Of a DNA stretch of 14,537 bases, positions 6,482 to 14,537 are shown piece by piece (position 1 is the first letter of the stretch; every line of letters starts with the position of its first letter). A program made the translations under genes and the position numbers. The DNA is taken from the NCBI GenBank assembly GCA_016463045.1, contig JAEMSB010000045.1, positions 1 to 14,537 of the forward strand. The letters run 5' to 3'. Source of the DNA: Niveispirillum sp. (lineage in GTDB: Bacteria > Pseudomonadota > Alphaproteobacteria > Azospirillales > Azospirillaceae). The notes under the pieces are model-generated. The model ran no database searches, was not told where the DNA came from, and worked only from the letters and a program-made list of their open reading frames with translations.

Positions 6482-8317
6482 ATGCACATCACCAAGCATC
6501 TGCGCACCGGGGTCGCCTTTGGCGCCATGATGATCCTGGCGGCCTGCGGGCAGCCGGGCGACAAGCAGGCGGCGGCACCCGCGAAGCCGACCGTGGAAGA
6601 AGCCACCGCCTTCGTCACCAAGGCCGAGGCCGAACTGGGTGCCGCGCGCGAAAAGGCATCGCGCACCGCCTGGGTGCAGAACACCTATATCACGCCCGAC
6701 ACGTTGGCCCTGGCCGCCGACAGCAACGCGTCCTACAGCGCGCTGGTGTCCCGCCTGACGGCGGAGAGCAAGCGTTTCGTGGGGCTGGAGCTGCCGGCCG
6801 ATGTGGCGCGCAAGCTGAACCTGCTGCGCCTGGAAACAGCATTGCCGTCGCCCGCCGACCCGGCGCTTAACAAGGAACTGGCCGAGCTGGATGCCAAGCT
6901 GGGTGAGCTGTACGCGACCGGCAAGGTCTGCCGCGAGGATGGCAGCGACTGCCTGACACTGGACGAGATCGACGATGTCTTCCGCACCTCGCGCGACGAG
7001 AAGGAGCTGAAGCGGCTCTGGGCCGGCTGGCACAAGGTCGGACAGGAGATGAAGCCGCTCTACCAGCGTGAGGTGGAGATCGCCAATATCGGCGCCAAGG
7101 AGCTGGGCCTGCCTGATGCCGGCACCCTGTGGCGCTCCGGCTATGACATGCCGCCCGAAGCGTTCGAGCAGGAGGCCGACCGGCTGTGGGGCCAGGTAAA
7201 GCCGCTCTACACTGCCCTGCATTGCTATGCCCGCACCAAGCTGGGCGAGACGTATGGCACCGACGTGGTGCCGCAGGACAAGCCGATCCCGGCCCATCTC
7301 CTGGGCAATATGTGGGCGCAGGAATGGGGCAACATCTATGATCTGGTGGCGCCCAAGCAGGCGGCCACCAATGTCGATGTCACCAAGCTGCTGACCAAGG
7401 CCGGGTACGACCCGATTAAGATGACCAAGTCAGCCGAAGGCTTCTTCACGGGCCTGGGCTTTGAGCCGCTGCCCCAGACCTTCTGGGAACGCTCGCAGAT
7501 CACCCGCCCGCGCGACCGCGAGGTCGTGTGCCATGCCTCGGCCTGGGATATCGATGACAAGGACGATATCCGCATCAAGATGTGCATGCGCGTGAATGGC
7601 GATGATTTCCAGACCGTGCATCATGAGCTGGGCCATAATTTCTACCAGCGCGCCTACAAGGGCCAGTCGACCCTGTTCCGCAACGGCGCCAATGACGGCT
7701 TCCACGAGGCCATCGGCGATTTCATCGCCCTGTCGGTGACGCCGGGTTATCTGGTGAAGCTGGGTCTGCTGGACAAGGAACCCTCCACCGAGGGCGATGT
7801 GCCGCTGCTGCTGCAACAGGCCATGGACAAGGTGGCGTTCCTGCCCTTTGGCCTGCTGATCGACAAGTGGCGCTGGAATGTCTTCAACGGCAATATCAAG
7901 CCGGAAGAATACAACAAGGCCTGGTGGGACCTGCGCACTAAGTATCAGGGCGTGTCCTCACCCGTGGAACGCAGCGCGGCGGATTTTGATCCGGGTGCCA
8001 AGAACCACGTGCCGACCAGCGTGCCCTATGTGCGCTATTTCCTGGCCCGCATCCTGCAATTCCAGTTCCACAAGGCCGCCTGCGATCAGGCCGGCTTCAC
8101 CGGCCCGCTGCACCGCTGCTCCATCGCCGGCAATGCCGAGGTGGGGGCGAAGTTCAAGGCCATGCTGGAAATGGGCGCGTCCCGGCCCTGGCCGGAGGCG
8201 CTGAAGACCTTTACCGGCACCGAACAGATGGATGCTTCGGCCATGCTGGCTTATTTCGCGCCGCTGAAGGAATGGCTGGACAAGCAGAACGAGGGCAAGA
8301 GCTGCGGCTGGGAGTGA
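6482..8317 (+). CDS. M2-family peptidyl-dipeptidase (ACE homologue), lipoprotein
   Basis: A zinc dipeptidyl carboxypeptidase that removes dipeptides from peptide C-termini. The N-terminus is a lipoprotein signal with lipobox LAAC (Cys22), so the enzyme should be membrane-anchored in the envelope; Gly at +2 favours the outer membrane. Zinc ligands are His381 and His385 of HELGH plus Glu409 in GFHEAIGD; Glu382 is catalytic. Relative to human testis ACE, substrate residues are kept: His351 (CHASAWD), Lys507, His509, Tyr516 and Tyr519, together with the chloride ligand Arg518 (SVPYVRYF). All three ACE disulfide pairs are present: Cys150-157, 350-368 and 534-546. The 611-residue length suits a single-domain bacterial enzyme. 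AAGGA lies upstream of the start. It sits 60 nt after oppB and is followed at 31 nt by the DUF4160 gene. Inference: it trims peptides into products for the Opp transporter. Confidence 0.96.
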   Translation: MHITKHLRTGVAFGAMMILAACGQPGDKQAAAPAKPTVEEATAFVTKAEAELGAAREKASRTAWVQNTYITPDTLALAADSNASYSALVSRLTAESKRFVGLELPADVARKLNLLRLETALPSPADPALNKELAELDAKLGELYATGKVCREDGSDCLTLDEIDDVFRTSRDEKELKRLWAGWHKVGQEMKPLYQREVEIANIGAKELGLPDAGTLWRSGYDMPPEAFEQEADRLWGQVKPLYTALHCYARTKLGETYGTDVVPQDKPIPAHLLGNMWAQEWGNIYDLVAPKQAATNVDVTKLLTKAGYDPIKMTKSAEGFFTGLGFEPLPQTFWERSQITRPRDREVVCHASAWDIDDKDDIRIKMCMRVNGDDFQTVHHELGHNFYQRAYKGQSTLFRNGANDGFHEAIGDFIALSVTPGYLVKLGLLDKEPSTEGDVPLLLQQAMDKVAFLPFGLLIDKWRWNVFNGNIKPEEYNKAWWDLRTKYQGVSSPVERSAADFDPGAKNHVPTSVPYVRYFLARILQFQFHKAACDQAGFTGPLHRCSIAGNAEVGAKFKAMLEMGASRPWPEALKTFTGTEQMDASAMLAYFAPLKEWLDKQNEGKSCGWE

Positions 8318-8348
8318 GGGTTCAGGTCAGATCATCGGGGAGCGGACA

Positions 8349-8579
8349 ATGCCGGTATTGAAGCGTTTCGGTTCGATACGGGTTGCCATGTTCCCCAATG
8401 ATCACCCGCCGCCTCATGTCCATATCCTGTTTGATGGACAGGACATGGCGGTGAATATTGTAACGGGCCGCGCCATGGTCGGCAGTCTGCGTCATGTAGA
8501 CCCGGCCATGGCCTGGATCCTGGAGAACCGTGATACGCTGATGATGCTTTGGAACGGCTTCAACGAGCGGAGGTCGTGA
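8349..8579 (+). CDS. DUF4160 family protein
   Basis: A 76-residue soluble protein with the DUF4160 hallmark NDHPPPHVHILF at residues 18-29, an initial RFGSIRVAMF strand, and a C-terminal WILENRDTLMMLWNGF segment. The family is widespread, often next to a DUF2442 gene as here, and its members are commonly suspected of forming toxin-antitoxin-like pairs; no biochemical role is established from the sequence. GGGGAG (8338-8343) gives a good ribosome binding site. The stop codon TGA overlaps the next gene's ATG by one base, so the pair is translated in a coupled way. It lies inside the opp operon, between the M2 peptidase and oppC. Confidence 0.88.
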   Translation: MPVLKRFGSIRVAMFPNDHPPPHVHILFDGQDMAVNIVTGRAMVGSLRHVDPAMAWILENRDTLMMLWNGFNERRS

Positions 8580-8836
8580 TGCGGACGCCCCGGATCACAC
8601 AGGTTGAGACGATGTCTGGCTATCGCCTGCGGCTGACATGGGACACAGGTCCCGTGACAACCGTCGATGTCTCGGATGTCGTCAGCGATCTTTTGATTTT
8701 CGCCCCGTTGCGGGACGAGCCCGGTCTGTTCGACCGGGCGATTGTCGGTGAAGACGGGTTTTGTGTGCATTGGTCGGACTTGATGGAACTGTCCGCCCCC
8801 AATCTCTGGCAACGGTCGCAAGCCAAGGCGGCATGA
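8579..8836 (+). CDS. DUF2442 family protein
   Basis: An 85-residue protein. Features of the DUF2442 fold are an early strand pair (ITQVETMSGYRLRLTWDTGP), a VDVSDVV segment, FAPLRDEPGLFDRAIVGEDG and a final CVHWSDLMELSAPNLW. The ATG overlaps the DUF4160 stop by one base; GGAGG at 8569-8573 lies 5 nt upstream. A frame opening at 8549 would add 10 residues inside the preceding gene and lacks support. Family knowledge: DUF2442 proteins often pair with DUF4160 and are sometimes described as DNA-binding or antitoxin-like; the exact role is unknown. Seven bases separate it from oppC, so the pair cannot carry a terminator of its own on that side. Confidence 0.85.
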   Translation: MRTPRITQVETMSGYRLRLTWDTGPVTTVDVSDVVSDLLIFAPLRDEPGLFDRAIVGEDGFCVHWSDLMELSAPNLWQRSQAKAA

Positions 8837-8843
8837 GGCAATA

Positions 8844-9758
8844 ATGGTTCAAGACATCACCGGTGGCGCCAAGCGGGCGGCACTGATCGAGAAGGCGGGC
8901 GAAGAGGTCCAGGGCCGGTCCCTGTGGCAGGATGCCCGCCGTCGCCTGTTTGCCAACAAGATGGCGGTGGCCAGCATGATCGTGCTGGGCATCATCACCT
9001 TCATGGCGATCTTTGCCGATTTCCTGTCCCCCCATGCCTATGACGAGGTCTATTGGGACTATATCGGTGTCGGACCGCAGCTGGAGGGCAGCCACTGGTT
9101 CGGGACCGATGCCAATGGCCGCGACCTGTTCATCCGCACGCTGTACGGCGCCAAGGTATCGCTGGCCGTCGGTGTCGTCACCACGCTGGTCGCCCTGATG
9201 ATCGGCGTGGTCTATGGCGCCATAGCGGGATATTTCGGCGGACGCATCGACAGCATCATGATGCGCATTGTCGACGTGCTGTACTCCATGCCGCTGATGT
9301 TTTTCGTCATCATCCTGGTGGTGGTGTTTGGGCGGCACATTATCCTGGTCTTCGCCGCGATCGGCTGTGTCGAATGGCTGACCATGGCGCGCATCGTGCG
9401 TGGCCAGACCCTGTCGGTGAAGCGCAAGGAATATATCGAAGCGGCCCGCGCCGCCGGCGTGTCCACGCCCAACATCATCCTGCGCCACATCATCCCCAAC
9501 GTTATCGGCCCCGTCATCGTATTCGTGACCCTGCTGGTGCCCGTCGTGATCCTGGTGGAAAGCTTCCTGTCCTTCCTGGGTCTGGGCGTGCAGGAGCCGA
9601 TGACCAGCTGGGGCGTGCTGATTTCCGAAGGGGCGGCCCAGATGGAAAACGCCCCGCATATGCTGATTTTCCCGGCCGTGTTCCTGGCCGTGACTTTGTT
9701 CTGCTTCAATTTCATCGGTGACGGCCTGCGCGACGCGCTGGACCCCAAGGACCGCTAA
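8844..9758 (+). CDS. oppC: Peptide ABC transporter permease, OppC/DppC type
   Basis: Second inner-membrane subunit of the peptide importer. The 304-residue protein has the family layout: a cytoplasmic N-terminus with SLWQDARRRLFANKMAVAS, a first membrane segment (about 37-57), a periplasmic stretch with HWFGTDANGRDLFIRTLYGA, then about five further segments. The EAA loop is at about 199-213 (EAARAAGVSTPNIIL), followed by RHIIPN; SFLSFLGLGVQEPMTSWGVL and a final GDGLRDALDPK are also typical. It follows the DUF2442 gene by 7 nt, with GAGG near that gene's stop, and is 13 nt before oppD. A heterodimer with OppB forms the channel. Nothing unusual seen apart from the cassette that separates it from oppB. 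Confidence 0.95.
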   Translation: MVQDITGGAKRAALIEKAGEEVQGRSLWQDARRRLFANKMAVASMIVLGIITFMAIFADFLSPHAYDEVYWDYIGVGPQLEGSHWFGTDANGRDLFIRTLYGAKVSLAVGVVTTLVALMIGVVYGAIAGYFGGRIDSIMMRIVDVLYSMPLMFFVIILVVVFGRHIILVFAAIGCVEWLTMARIVRGQTLSVKRKEYIEAARAAGVSTPNIILRHIIPNVIGPVIVFVTLLVPVVILVESFLSFLGLGVQEPMTSWGVLISEGAAQMENAPHMLIFPAVFLAVTLFCFNFIGDGLRDALDPKDR

Positions 9759-9771
9759 GGGAACGGACAAG

Positions 9772-10782
9772 ATGACCGCAGTTTTGGAAGTCCGCGACCT
9801 ATCGGTCCGTTTCGCCACGCCCGATGGCGAGGTCAGCGCCGTCAATGGCGTGAGTTTTGACGTGAATGAGGGCGAATGCGTCGGCATCGTCGGCGAAAGC
9901 GGTTCGGGCAAGAGCCAGCTTTTCATGTCGGTGATGGGCCTGCTGGCCCGCAATGGCCGCACCCTGGGATCGGCCAAATACCGGGGCACCGAGCTGGTCG
10001 GCATGCCTGTCAAGGAGCTGAACAAGATCCGGGGCGACAAGATCGCCATGATCTTCCAGGACAGCATGACGGGCCTGACCCCGCATCTGCGCATCGGGCG
10101 GCAGATGACCGAGGTTCTGGTGCAGCATAAGGGCATGTCGGAAAGCCAGGCGGTCAAGCGCGCGCTGGACATGCTGAACCTTGTCCGCATCCCGGAGGCA
10201 GGCCGCCGTCTGGCCCAGTATCCGCACGAATTATCGGGCGGCATGCGTCAGCGCATCATGATCGCCATGGCGTTGCTGTGCGAACCGGAACTGCTGATCG
10301 CGGATGAGCCGACAACGGCGCTGGATGTGACAGTGCAGGCGCAGATCCTGGACCTGATGTCCGACCTGAAGCGCGTGACCAAGGCCGCCATCGTCCTGAT
10401 TACCCATGATCTGGGTACCGTCGCAGGATTGTGCGACAAGGTGCAGGTCATGTATGGCGGCCGGTTCATGGAGACGGGCACGGTCCGGGATATCTTCTAT
10501 GAACCCGCACACCCTTACGCCGCCGGCCTTCTGTCCTCCATGCCGCGCCTGACGGAGGAAAGGTCGGAAAAGCTGTACGCCATTCCCGGCCAGCCGCCGA
10601 ACCTGCAGCGCCTGCCCATGGCCTGCCCGTTCCAGGAACGCTGCGACTTCGTGCATGACCGCTGCACCACCGAACTGCCGCTGCTGCGCGAGGTCGGGCC
10701 CGGCCATGCCAAGGCCTGCCATCTGTTCAGCCTTCAGAACCCTGTTACCGACCCGGCGGCACCGTCGCTGGTCGTCGCCTGA
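9772..10782 (+). CDS. oppD: Peptide ABC transporter ATP-binding protein, OppD/DppD type
   Basis: One of two ATPases powering peptide uptake. In order: Walker A GESGSGKS at 41-48 (Lys47), ABC signature LSGGMRQR at 154-161, Walker B LLIADEP at 174-180 with catalytic Glu179, D-loop ALD at 183-185, and switch His212 in ITHDL. The C-terminal oligopeptide-transporter domain includes HPYAAGLLSSMPRL and the cysteine-containing CPFQERCDFVHDRC segment, with another Cys in KACH, typical of this class. The start at 9772 is chosen over an upstream in-frame ATG at 9718 inside oppC because MTAVLEVRDLSV is the normal beginning and AAGGGAACGGA lies just before it. Length 336, normal. It is 18 nt before oppF. 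Confidence 0.96.
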   Translation: MTAVLEVRDLSVRFATPDGEVSAVNGVSFDVNEGECVGIVGESGSGKSQLFMSVMGLLARNGRTLGSAKYRGTELVGMPVKELNKIRGDKIAMIFQDSMTGLTPHLRIGRQMTEVLVQHKGMSESQAVKRALDMLNLVRIPEAGRRLAQYPHELSGGMRQRIMIAMALLCEPELLIADEPTTALDVTVQAQILDLMSDLKRVTKAAIVLITHDLGTVAGLCDKVQVMYGGRFMETGTVRDIFYEPAHPYAAGLLSSMPRLTEERSEKLYAIPGQPPNLQRLPMACPFQERCDFVHDRCTTELPLLREVGPGHAKACHLFSLQNPVTDPAAPSLVVA

Positions 10783-10800
10783 CCGTGCGGAGTTGATGCC

Positions 10801-11802
<1,002 letters not shown>

Positions 11803-11995
11803 AGTCACCTAAGCCATTGGCTTGACATATCAGTGAACGCTAACACGCTATTGCATGTAGTGAAGGATAGGGCTGCGGCCAACGCAGTCTAAAGCTGCGC
11901 GCCTTAAAGGTTTGGTTAACGAAGCAACTGCGATAAGGGCTGCAACAATCAGCACTGTCGCAATCGTTTTCAGCCGGACCGCAAGGGGTGCCGAC
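11803..11995. promoter_or_regulatory. Intergenic region with possible chemoreceptor promoter
   Basis: No gene is supported. A perfect TTGACA at 11822-11827 overlaps the right arm of the small palindrome at 11811-11823, but hexamers at 16-18 nt spacing are poor -10 matches; GCTATT (11847-11852) at 19 nt is the closest. The chemoreceptor's frame is open from 11912, but the early codons before the chosen start do not look like protein. Confidence 0.3.
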
Positions 11996-13984
11996 ATGGG
12001 TATGCTTTTTCATCGTTTCACCAATATCTCCCTGTCGGCCCGTATCGTCGGGCTGACTACTTTGTCCTTGCTGCTGCTGGCAACTGCGCTCGTCCTGGTC
12101 AGCGACCGAATGGTCGAAAGCTATGCAAGGCGTCAGGCCAGTGAACAGCAGGATCTATCCATGCGGGTGGCATGGCAGGTTTTGGACAGTGTGGGGGGCC
12201 CGTTCCGGCGCAATGGCAAGCAGCTTTACGCGGGCGACACGCTTCTGAACGACAATTTCGGGCCTGTCGATACGATCAGCAGGATTGCCGGCAGTACCGC
12301 CACCATCTTCGTTCTGGATGGGGCAGAGGCGGTACGCATCGCCACCAATGTGAAAAAGCCGGACGGTACCCGCGCCGTTGGCACCAATCTGGCACGCAAT
12401 CCCGCCTATGAAGCCGTGGTTGGCGGCGGCCGCAGCTTTCGTGGTGAGGCCGATATCCTGGGCGTCACCTATCTGACGGCCTATGACCCGATCAAGGACG
12501 CGGGCGGGAAGATAATCGGCGTGCTGTATACGGGTGTCGAAAAGGCCCCCTATATGGCGCAGGTGGCGGAGCTGAGGCGATCCTTGCTGCTGACGTCGGC
12601 CGGCATCACGCTGGTTCTGGCCCTGATCGCCCTGGTGCTGATCCGGATCTGGGCATCGCGCCCCCTGCATGCCCTGTCCGACCTTCTGGAACAGCTGGCA
12701 GCGGGGGAAACGGATGTCCTGCCGCCCGATGCAACGGGCCGCCGGGATGAAATCGGTCGTATGCAGCGTGCCGCCAGCGGCCTGCGCCTGTCGGTGGTGG
12801 AGGCGTTCCGCCTGAAGCAGATGGTCGATGACATGCCGTTGAATGTCATGCTGGCTGATGCCGCCAACGGCTTTGCCATCACCTATGCCAACCGCGCCAC
12901 CCTGGCGGCGGCGGAAGGCCTGTCAGCAGTGCTGCCCGCCGGCGGGACCAGCCCCATGGGCCGTCACCTCAACATCTTCCAGGCAGACACGGGAGAGATC
13001 GGTCAGGTCATCAACCGGCCTGAGAACCTGCCATGGCGTGGCCAGATTGATATCGGCAGCGAACGTGTGGATATCCGTATCGCCGCCGTCCGCGATGGCC
13101 ATGGCCGCTATGTCGGGCCGATGCTGACCTGGACCATCGTCACGGCCCAGGCACGCCTAGCCGACCGATTTGAGGCCAATGTCCGTGCGCTGGCCACCCG
13201 TGTTTCTTCTGCGTCGCGTGAAATGCTGGGTGCCGCCGACGCCATGCGCCGCGCCGCCGAGGGCACGGGGGCCAAGTCCGGCCACGTGGCCAGTTCGGCC
13301 AACCGCGCCACGGGTGATGTGGAGACGGTGGCCGCCGCCGCTGAGGAGCTGGCCGCCAGCGTGGCGGAAGTGGACCGTCAGGTCGGTCAGTCAGCCCATA
13401 TTGCAGGCCGCGCCCGTCAGGAGGCCGATGAAACCGGCCACTCCATGTCCGAACTGGCCGAGGCGGCAACCCATATCGGTCAGGTCGTGGACATGATCAA
13501 CAGCATTGCGGCCCAGACCAATCTGCTGGCCCTGAACGCCACGATCGAGGCAGCGCGGGCCGGTGAGGCAGGACGCGGCTTTGCCGTTGTTGCATCCGAG
13601 GTGAAGACACTGGCCGGCCAGACGGCCCGCGCCACGGAAGATATCCGCACTCAGATCGCCGCGATCCAGTCGAGCACGCATCAGGGCGTGGCCGCGATGC
13701 AGCGGATTGGTGCCACTATCCGCGAGATCGGTGACGTGTCACAGGATATCCTGTCAGCCGTGTCGCAGCAGAATGCCGCGACACGCGAAATCGCCCACAG
13801 CGCTGCCGACGCGGCCCGTGGCACGCGCGAAGTGGTAGACACGATCGATGCCGTCACCGATGCCGCCGGTGATGTCGGTAGTGCTGCGACGCAGGTGAAG
13901 GCCACCGCGGATGCACTGGACGAAGACGCCCACAAGCTGCGCACGGCTATCGACGATTTCCTGCAGCAGTTGCGCGCGGCCTGA
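11996..13984 (+). CDS. Methyl-accepting chemotaxis protein with Cache-like sensor and PAS domain
   Basis: A 662-residue membrane chemoreceptor. TM1 is at about 15-35 (ARIVGLTTLSLLLLATALVL). A periplasmic single-Cache-like domain spans about 40-190 (NDNFGPVDTISRIAGSTATI, then TAYDPIKDAGGKIIGVLYTG). TM2 is at about 195-217, followed by a short HAMP. A PAS-like module lies at about 276-385 (MVDDMPLNVMLADA, ITYANRA, ending MLTWTIVT). The signalling domain follows, with the conserved hairpin tip around 500-530 (INSIAAQTNLLALNATIEAA, RAGEAGRGFAVVASEVK). The tip should bind CheA/CheW and steer flagella. There is no C-terminal pentapeptide tether for CheR. ATG 11996 has AAGGGG about 9 nt upstream and gives the N-terminus right before TM1; an upstream frame to 11912 exists. 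The ligand cannot be told from sequence. It ends at a strong terminator and has no adjacent che genes. Confidence 0.94.
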   Translation: MGMLFHRFTNISLSARIVGLTTLSLLLLATALVLVSDRMVESYARRQASEQQDLSMRVAWQVLDSVGGPFRRNGKQLYAGDTLLNDNFGPVDTISRIAGSTATIFVLDGAEAVRIATNVKKPDGTRAVGTNLARNPAYEAVVGGGRSFRGEADILGVTYLTAYDPIKDAGGKIIGVLYTGVEKAPYMAQVAELRRSLLLTSAGITLVLALIALVLIRIWASRPLHALSDLLEQLAAGETDVLPPDATGRRDEIGRMQRAASGLRLSVVEAFRLKQMVDDMPLNVMLADAANGFAITYANRATLAAAEGLSAVLPAGGTSPMGRHLNIFQADTGEIGQVINRPENLPWRGQIDIGSERVDIRIAAVRDGHGRYVGPMLTWTIVTAQARLADRFEANVRALATRVSSASREMLGAADAMRRAAEGTGAKSGHVASSANRATGDVETVAAAAEELAASVAEVDRQVGQSAHIAGRARQEADETGHSMSELAEAATHIGQVVDMINSIAAQTNLLALNATIEAARAGEAGRGFAVVASEVKTLAGQTARATEDIRTQIAAIQSSTHQGVAAMQRIGATIREIGDVSQDILSAVSQQNAATREIAHSAADAARGTREVVDTIDAVTDAAGDVGSAATQVKATADALDEDAHKLRTAIDDFLQQLRAA

Positions 13985-14003
13985 TCCACCGATCGCACAA
14001 AAG

Positions 14004-14041
14004 AAAACCCCGCTTCCGCCAGCCGGCAGAAGCGGGGTTTT
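14004..14041. terminator. Bidirectional rho-independent terminator
   Basis: AAAACCCCGCTTC (14004-14016) pairs perfectly with GAAGCGGGGTTTT (14029-14041), with a 12-nt loop. T-runs on the right serve the chemoreceptor mRNA (stop 20 nt before) and A-runs on the left serve the TerC gene converging from the right (stop 20 nt after). Confidence 0.92.
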
Positions 14042-14061
14042 TGCTTTTAGGGCACGATAGA

Positions 14062-14537
14062 TTAGCCCAGGTAACCCTGTACGAGCGGGAGCACCTGTTC
14101 GCTGCCATCGATGATCATCTTGATGGCGACGTAGAAGATCACGGCCAAACCGACATAGGCGATCCAGTGGAAGCGCGACAGAAGCTTGGCGATAGCCGTC
14201 GCGGCAGCACCCATGAAAGCCACCGACAGGGCCAGACCCAGGATCAGCACCTCCGGATGCTCATGTGCGGCACCGGCAACCGCCAGCACATTGTCCAGCG
14301 ACATCGATACGTCGGCGATGACAATCTGCACGATGGCCTGACGCACCGTCTTGGTGCCTTCCGGCGGCAGGGCCTCGGCACCGGGATTGGCATCATCGGG
14401 GTTCACGGCCTCGTCCGCGACCTCGGCGCCCAGCGTTTCCTGCTTATGCTGGCGGATTTCACGCCACATCTTCCAGCAGACCCAGAGCAGCAGCAAGCCG
14501 CCCGCCAGCGTTAAACCAACGATGGCCAGCAATTGTG
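14062..14537 (-). CDS. TerC/YjbE-family integral membrane protein, C-terminal part (cut by window edge)
   Basis: The minus frame is open at the right edge, so the start and the first membrane segments lie outside. The visible 158 residues hold a hydrophobic segment (GLTLAGGLLLLWVCWKMW), a charged acidic cytoplasmic loop (EVADEAVNPDDANPGAE), the family motif IVIADVSMSLDNVLAVAGAA, and two further membrane segments ending KMIIDGSEQVLP. The Asp residues in IADVSMSLDN match the metal-site motif of TerC proteins; the equivalent motif in the first half is not visible. Members include tellurite-resistance TerC and manganese-export relatives, many under yybP-ykoY riboswitches; a 5' leader here would be outside the window. 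A TTG at 14530-14532 is an internal codon, not the start, in my view. Confidence 0.88.
   Translation of the reverse strand, partial: QLLAIVGLTLAGGLLLLWVCWKMWREIRQHKQETLGAEVADEAVNPDDANPGAEALPPEGTKTVRQAIVQIVIADVSMSLDNVLAVAGAAHEHPEVLILGLALSVAFMGAAATAIAKLLSRFHWIAYVGLAVIFYVAIKMIIDGSEQVLPLVQGYLG

Noticed and set aside
5408..7297. 629-codon open frame antisense to oppB and the M2 peptidase gene
   Set aside because: Low-complexity His/Gln/Arg-rich translation with no motif, spanning two well-supported genes on the other strand.

Overview
The window comes from a GC-rich chromosome, most likely an alphaproteobacterium. GC-rich codon use dominates, the aconitase is AcnA-type, and the Opp operon carries an ACE-like M2 peptidase. 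I lean towards the Rhodospirillales/Azospirillaceae, but this is inference from gene style and I could not run a comparison. An AT-rich stretch (about 733-1500) stands out from the rest.

Left part (1-1668) is accessory DNA. It starts with the 3' end of a VapC-type PIN toxin gene. Then come remnants: the N-terminal piece of a family 2 glycosyltransferase (minus), the tail of an unrecognised protein (minus), and a possible tail of an XRE-type regulator (plus). After these stands an intact AT-rich gene (850-1422) whose product carries an RNxxxH motif typical of HEPN ribonuclease domains. A strong bidirectional hairpin terminator (1583-1614) separates this block from the housekeeping gene to the right.

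Middle (1669-5313), minus strand: acnA, encoding a full-length aconitase A, and upstream of it a higBA toxin-antitoxin operon. A near-perfect 11+11 bp palindrome lies just upstream of the likely higB start and is a good candidate for the HigA operator.

Right-centre (5498-11802), plus strand: a tight operon oppB - M2 peptidase lipoprotein - DUF4160 - DUF2442 - oppC - oppD - oppF. The two permeases and two ATPases make a complete peptide-import translocator of the Opp/Dpp class. No substrate-binding protein is in the window. The M2 peptidase is a close relative of angiotensin-converting enzyme; it keeps the zinc ligands, substrate-binding residues, a chloride-ligand arginine and three disulfide pairs. 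It probably releases dipeptides in the envelope that the transporter imports. The DUF4160/DUF2442 pair, a small two-gene cassette of toxin-antitoxin-like layout, sits inside this operon.

Right end: a plus-strand chemoreceptor with a periplasmic Cache-like domain, short HAMP, cytoplasmic PAS domain and MCP signalling hairpin (11996-13984). It ends at a bidirectional terminator (14004-14041) shared with a converging TerC/YjbE-family membrane protein gene that runs off the right edge.
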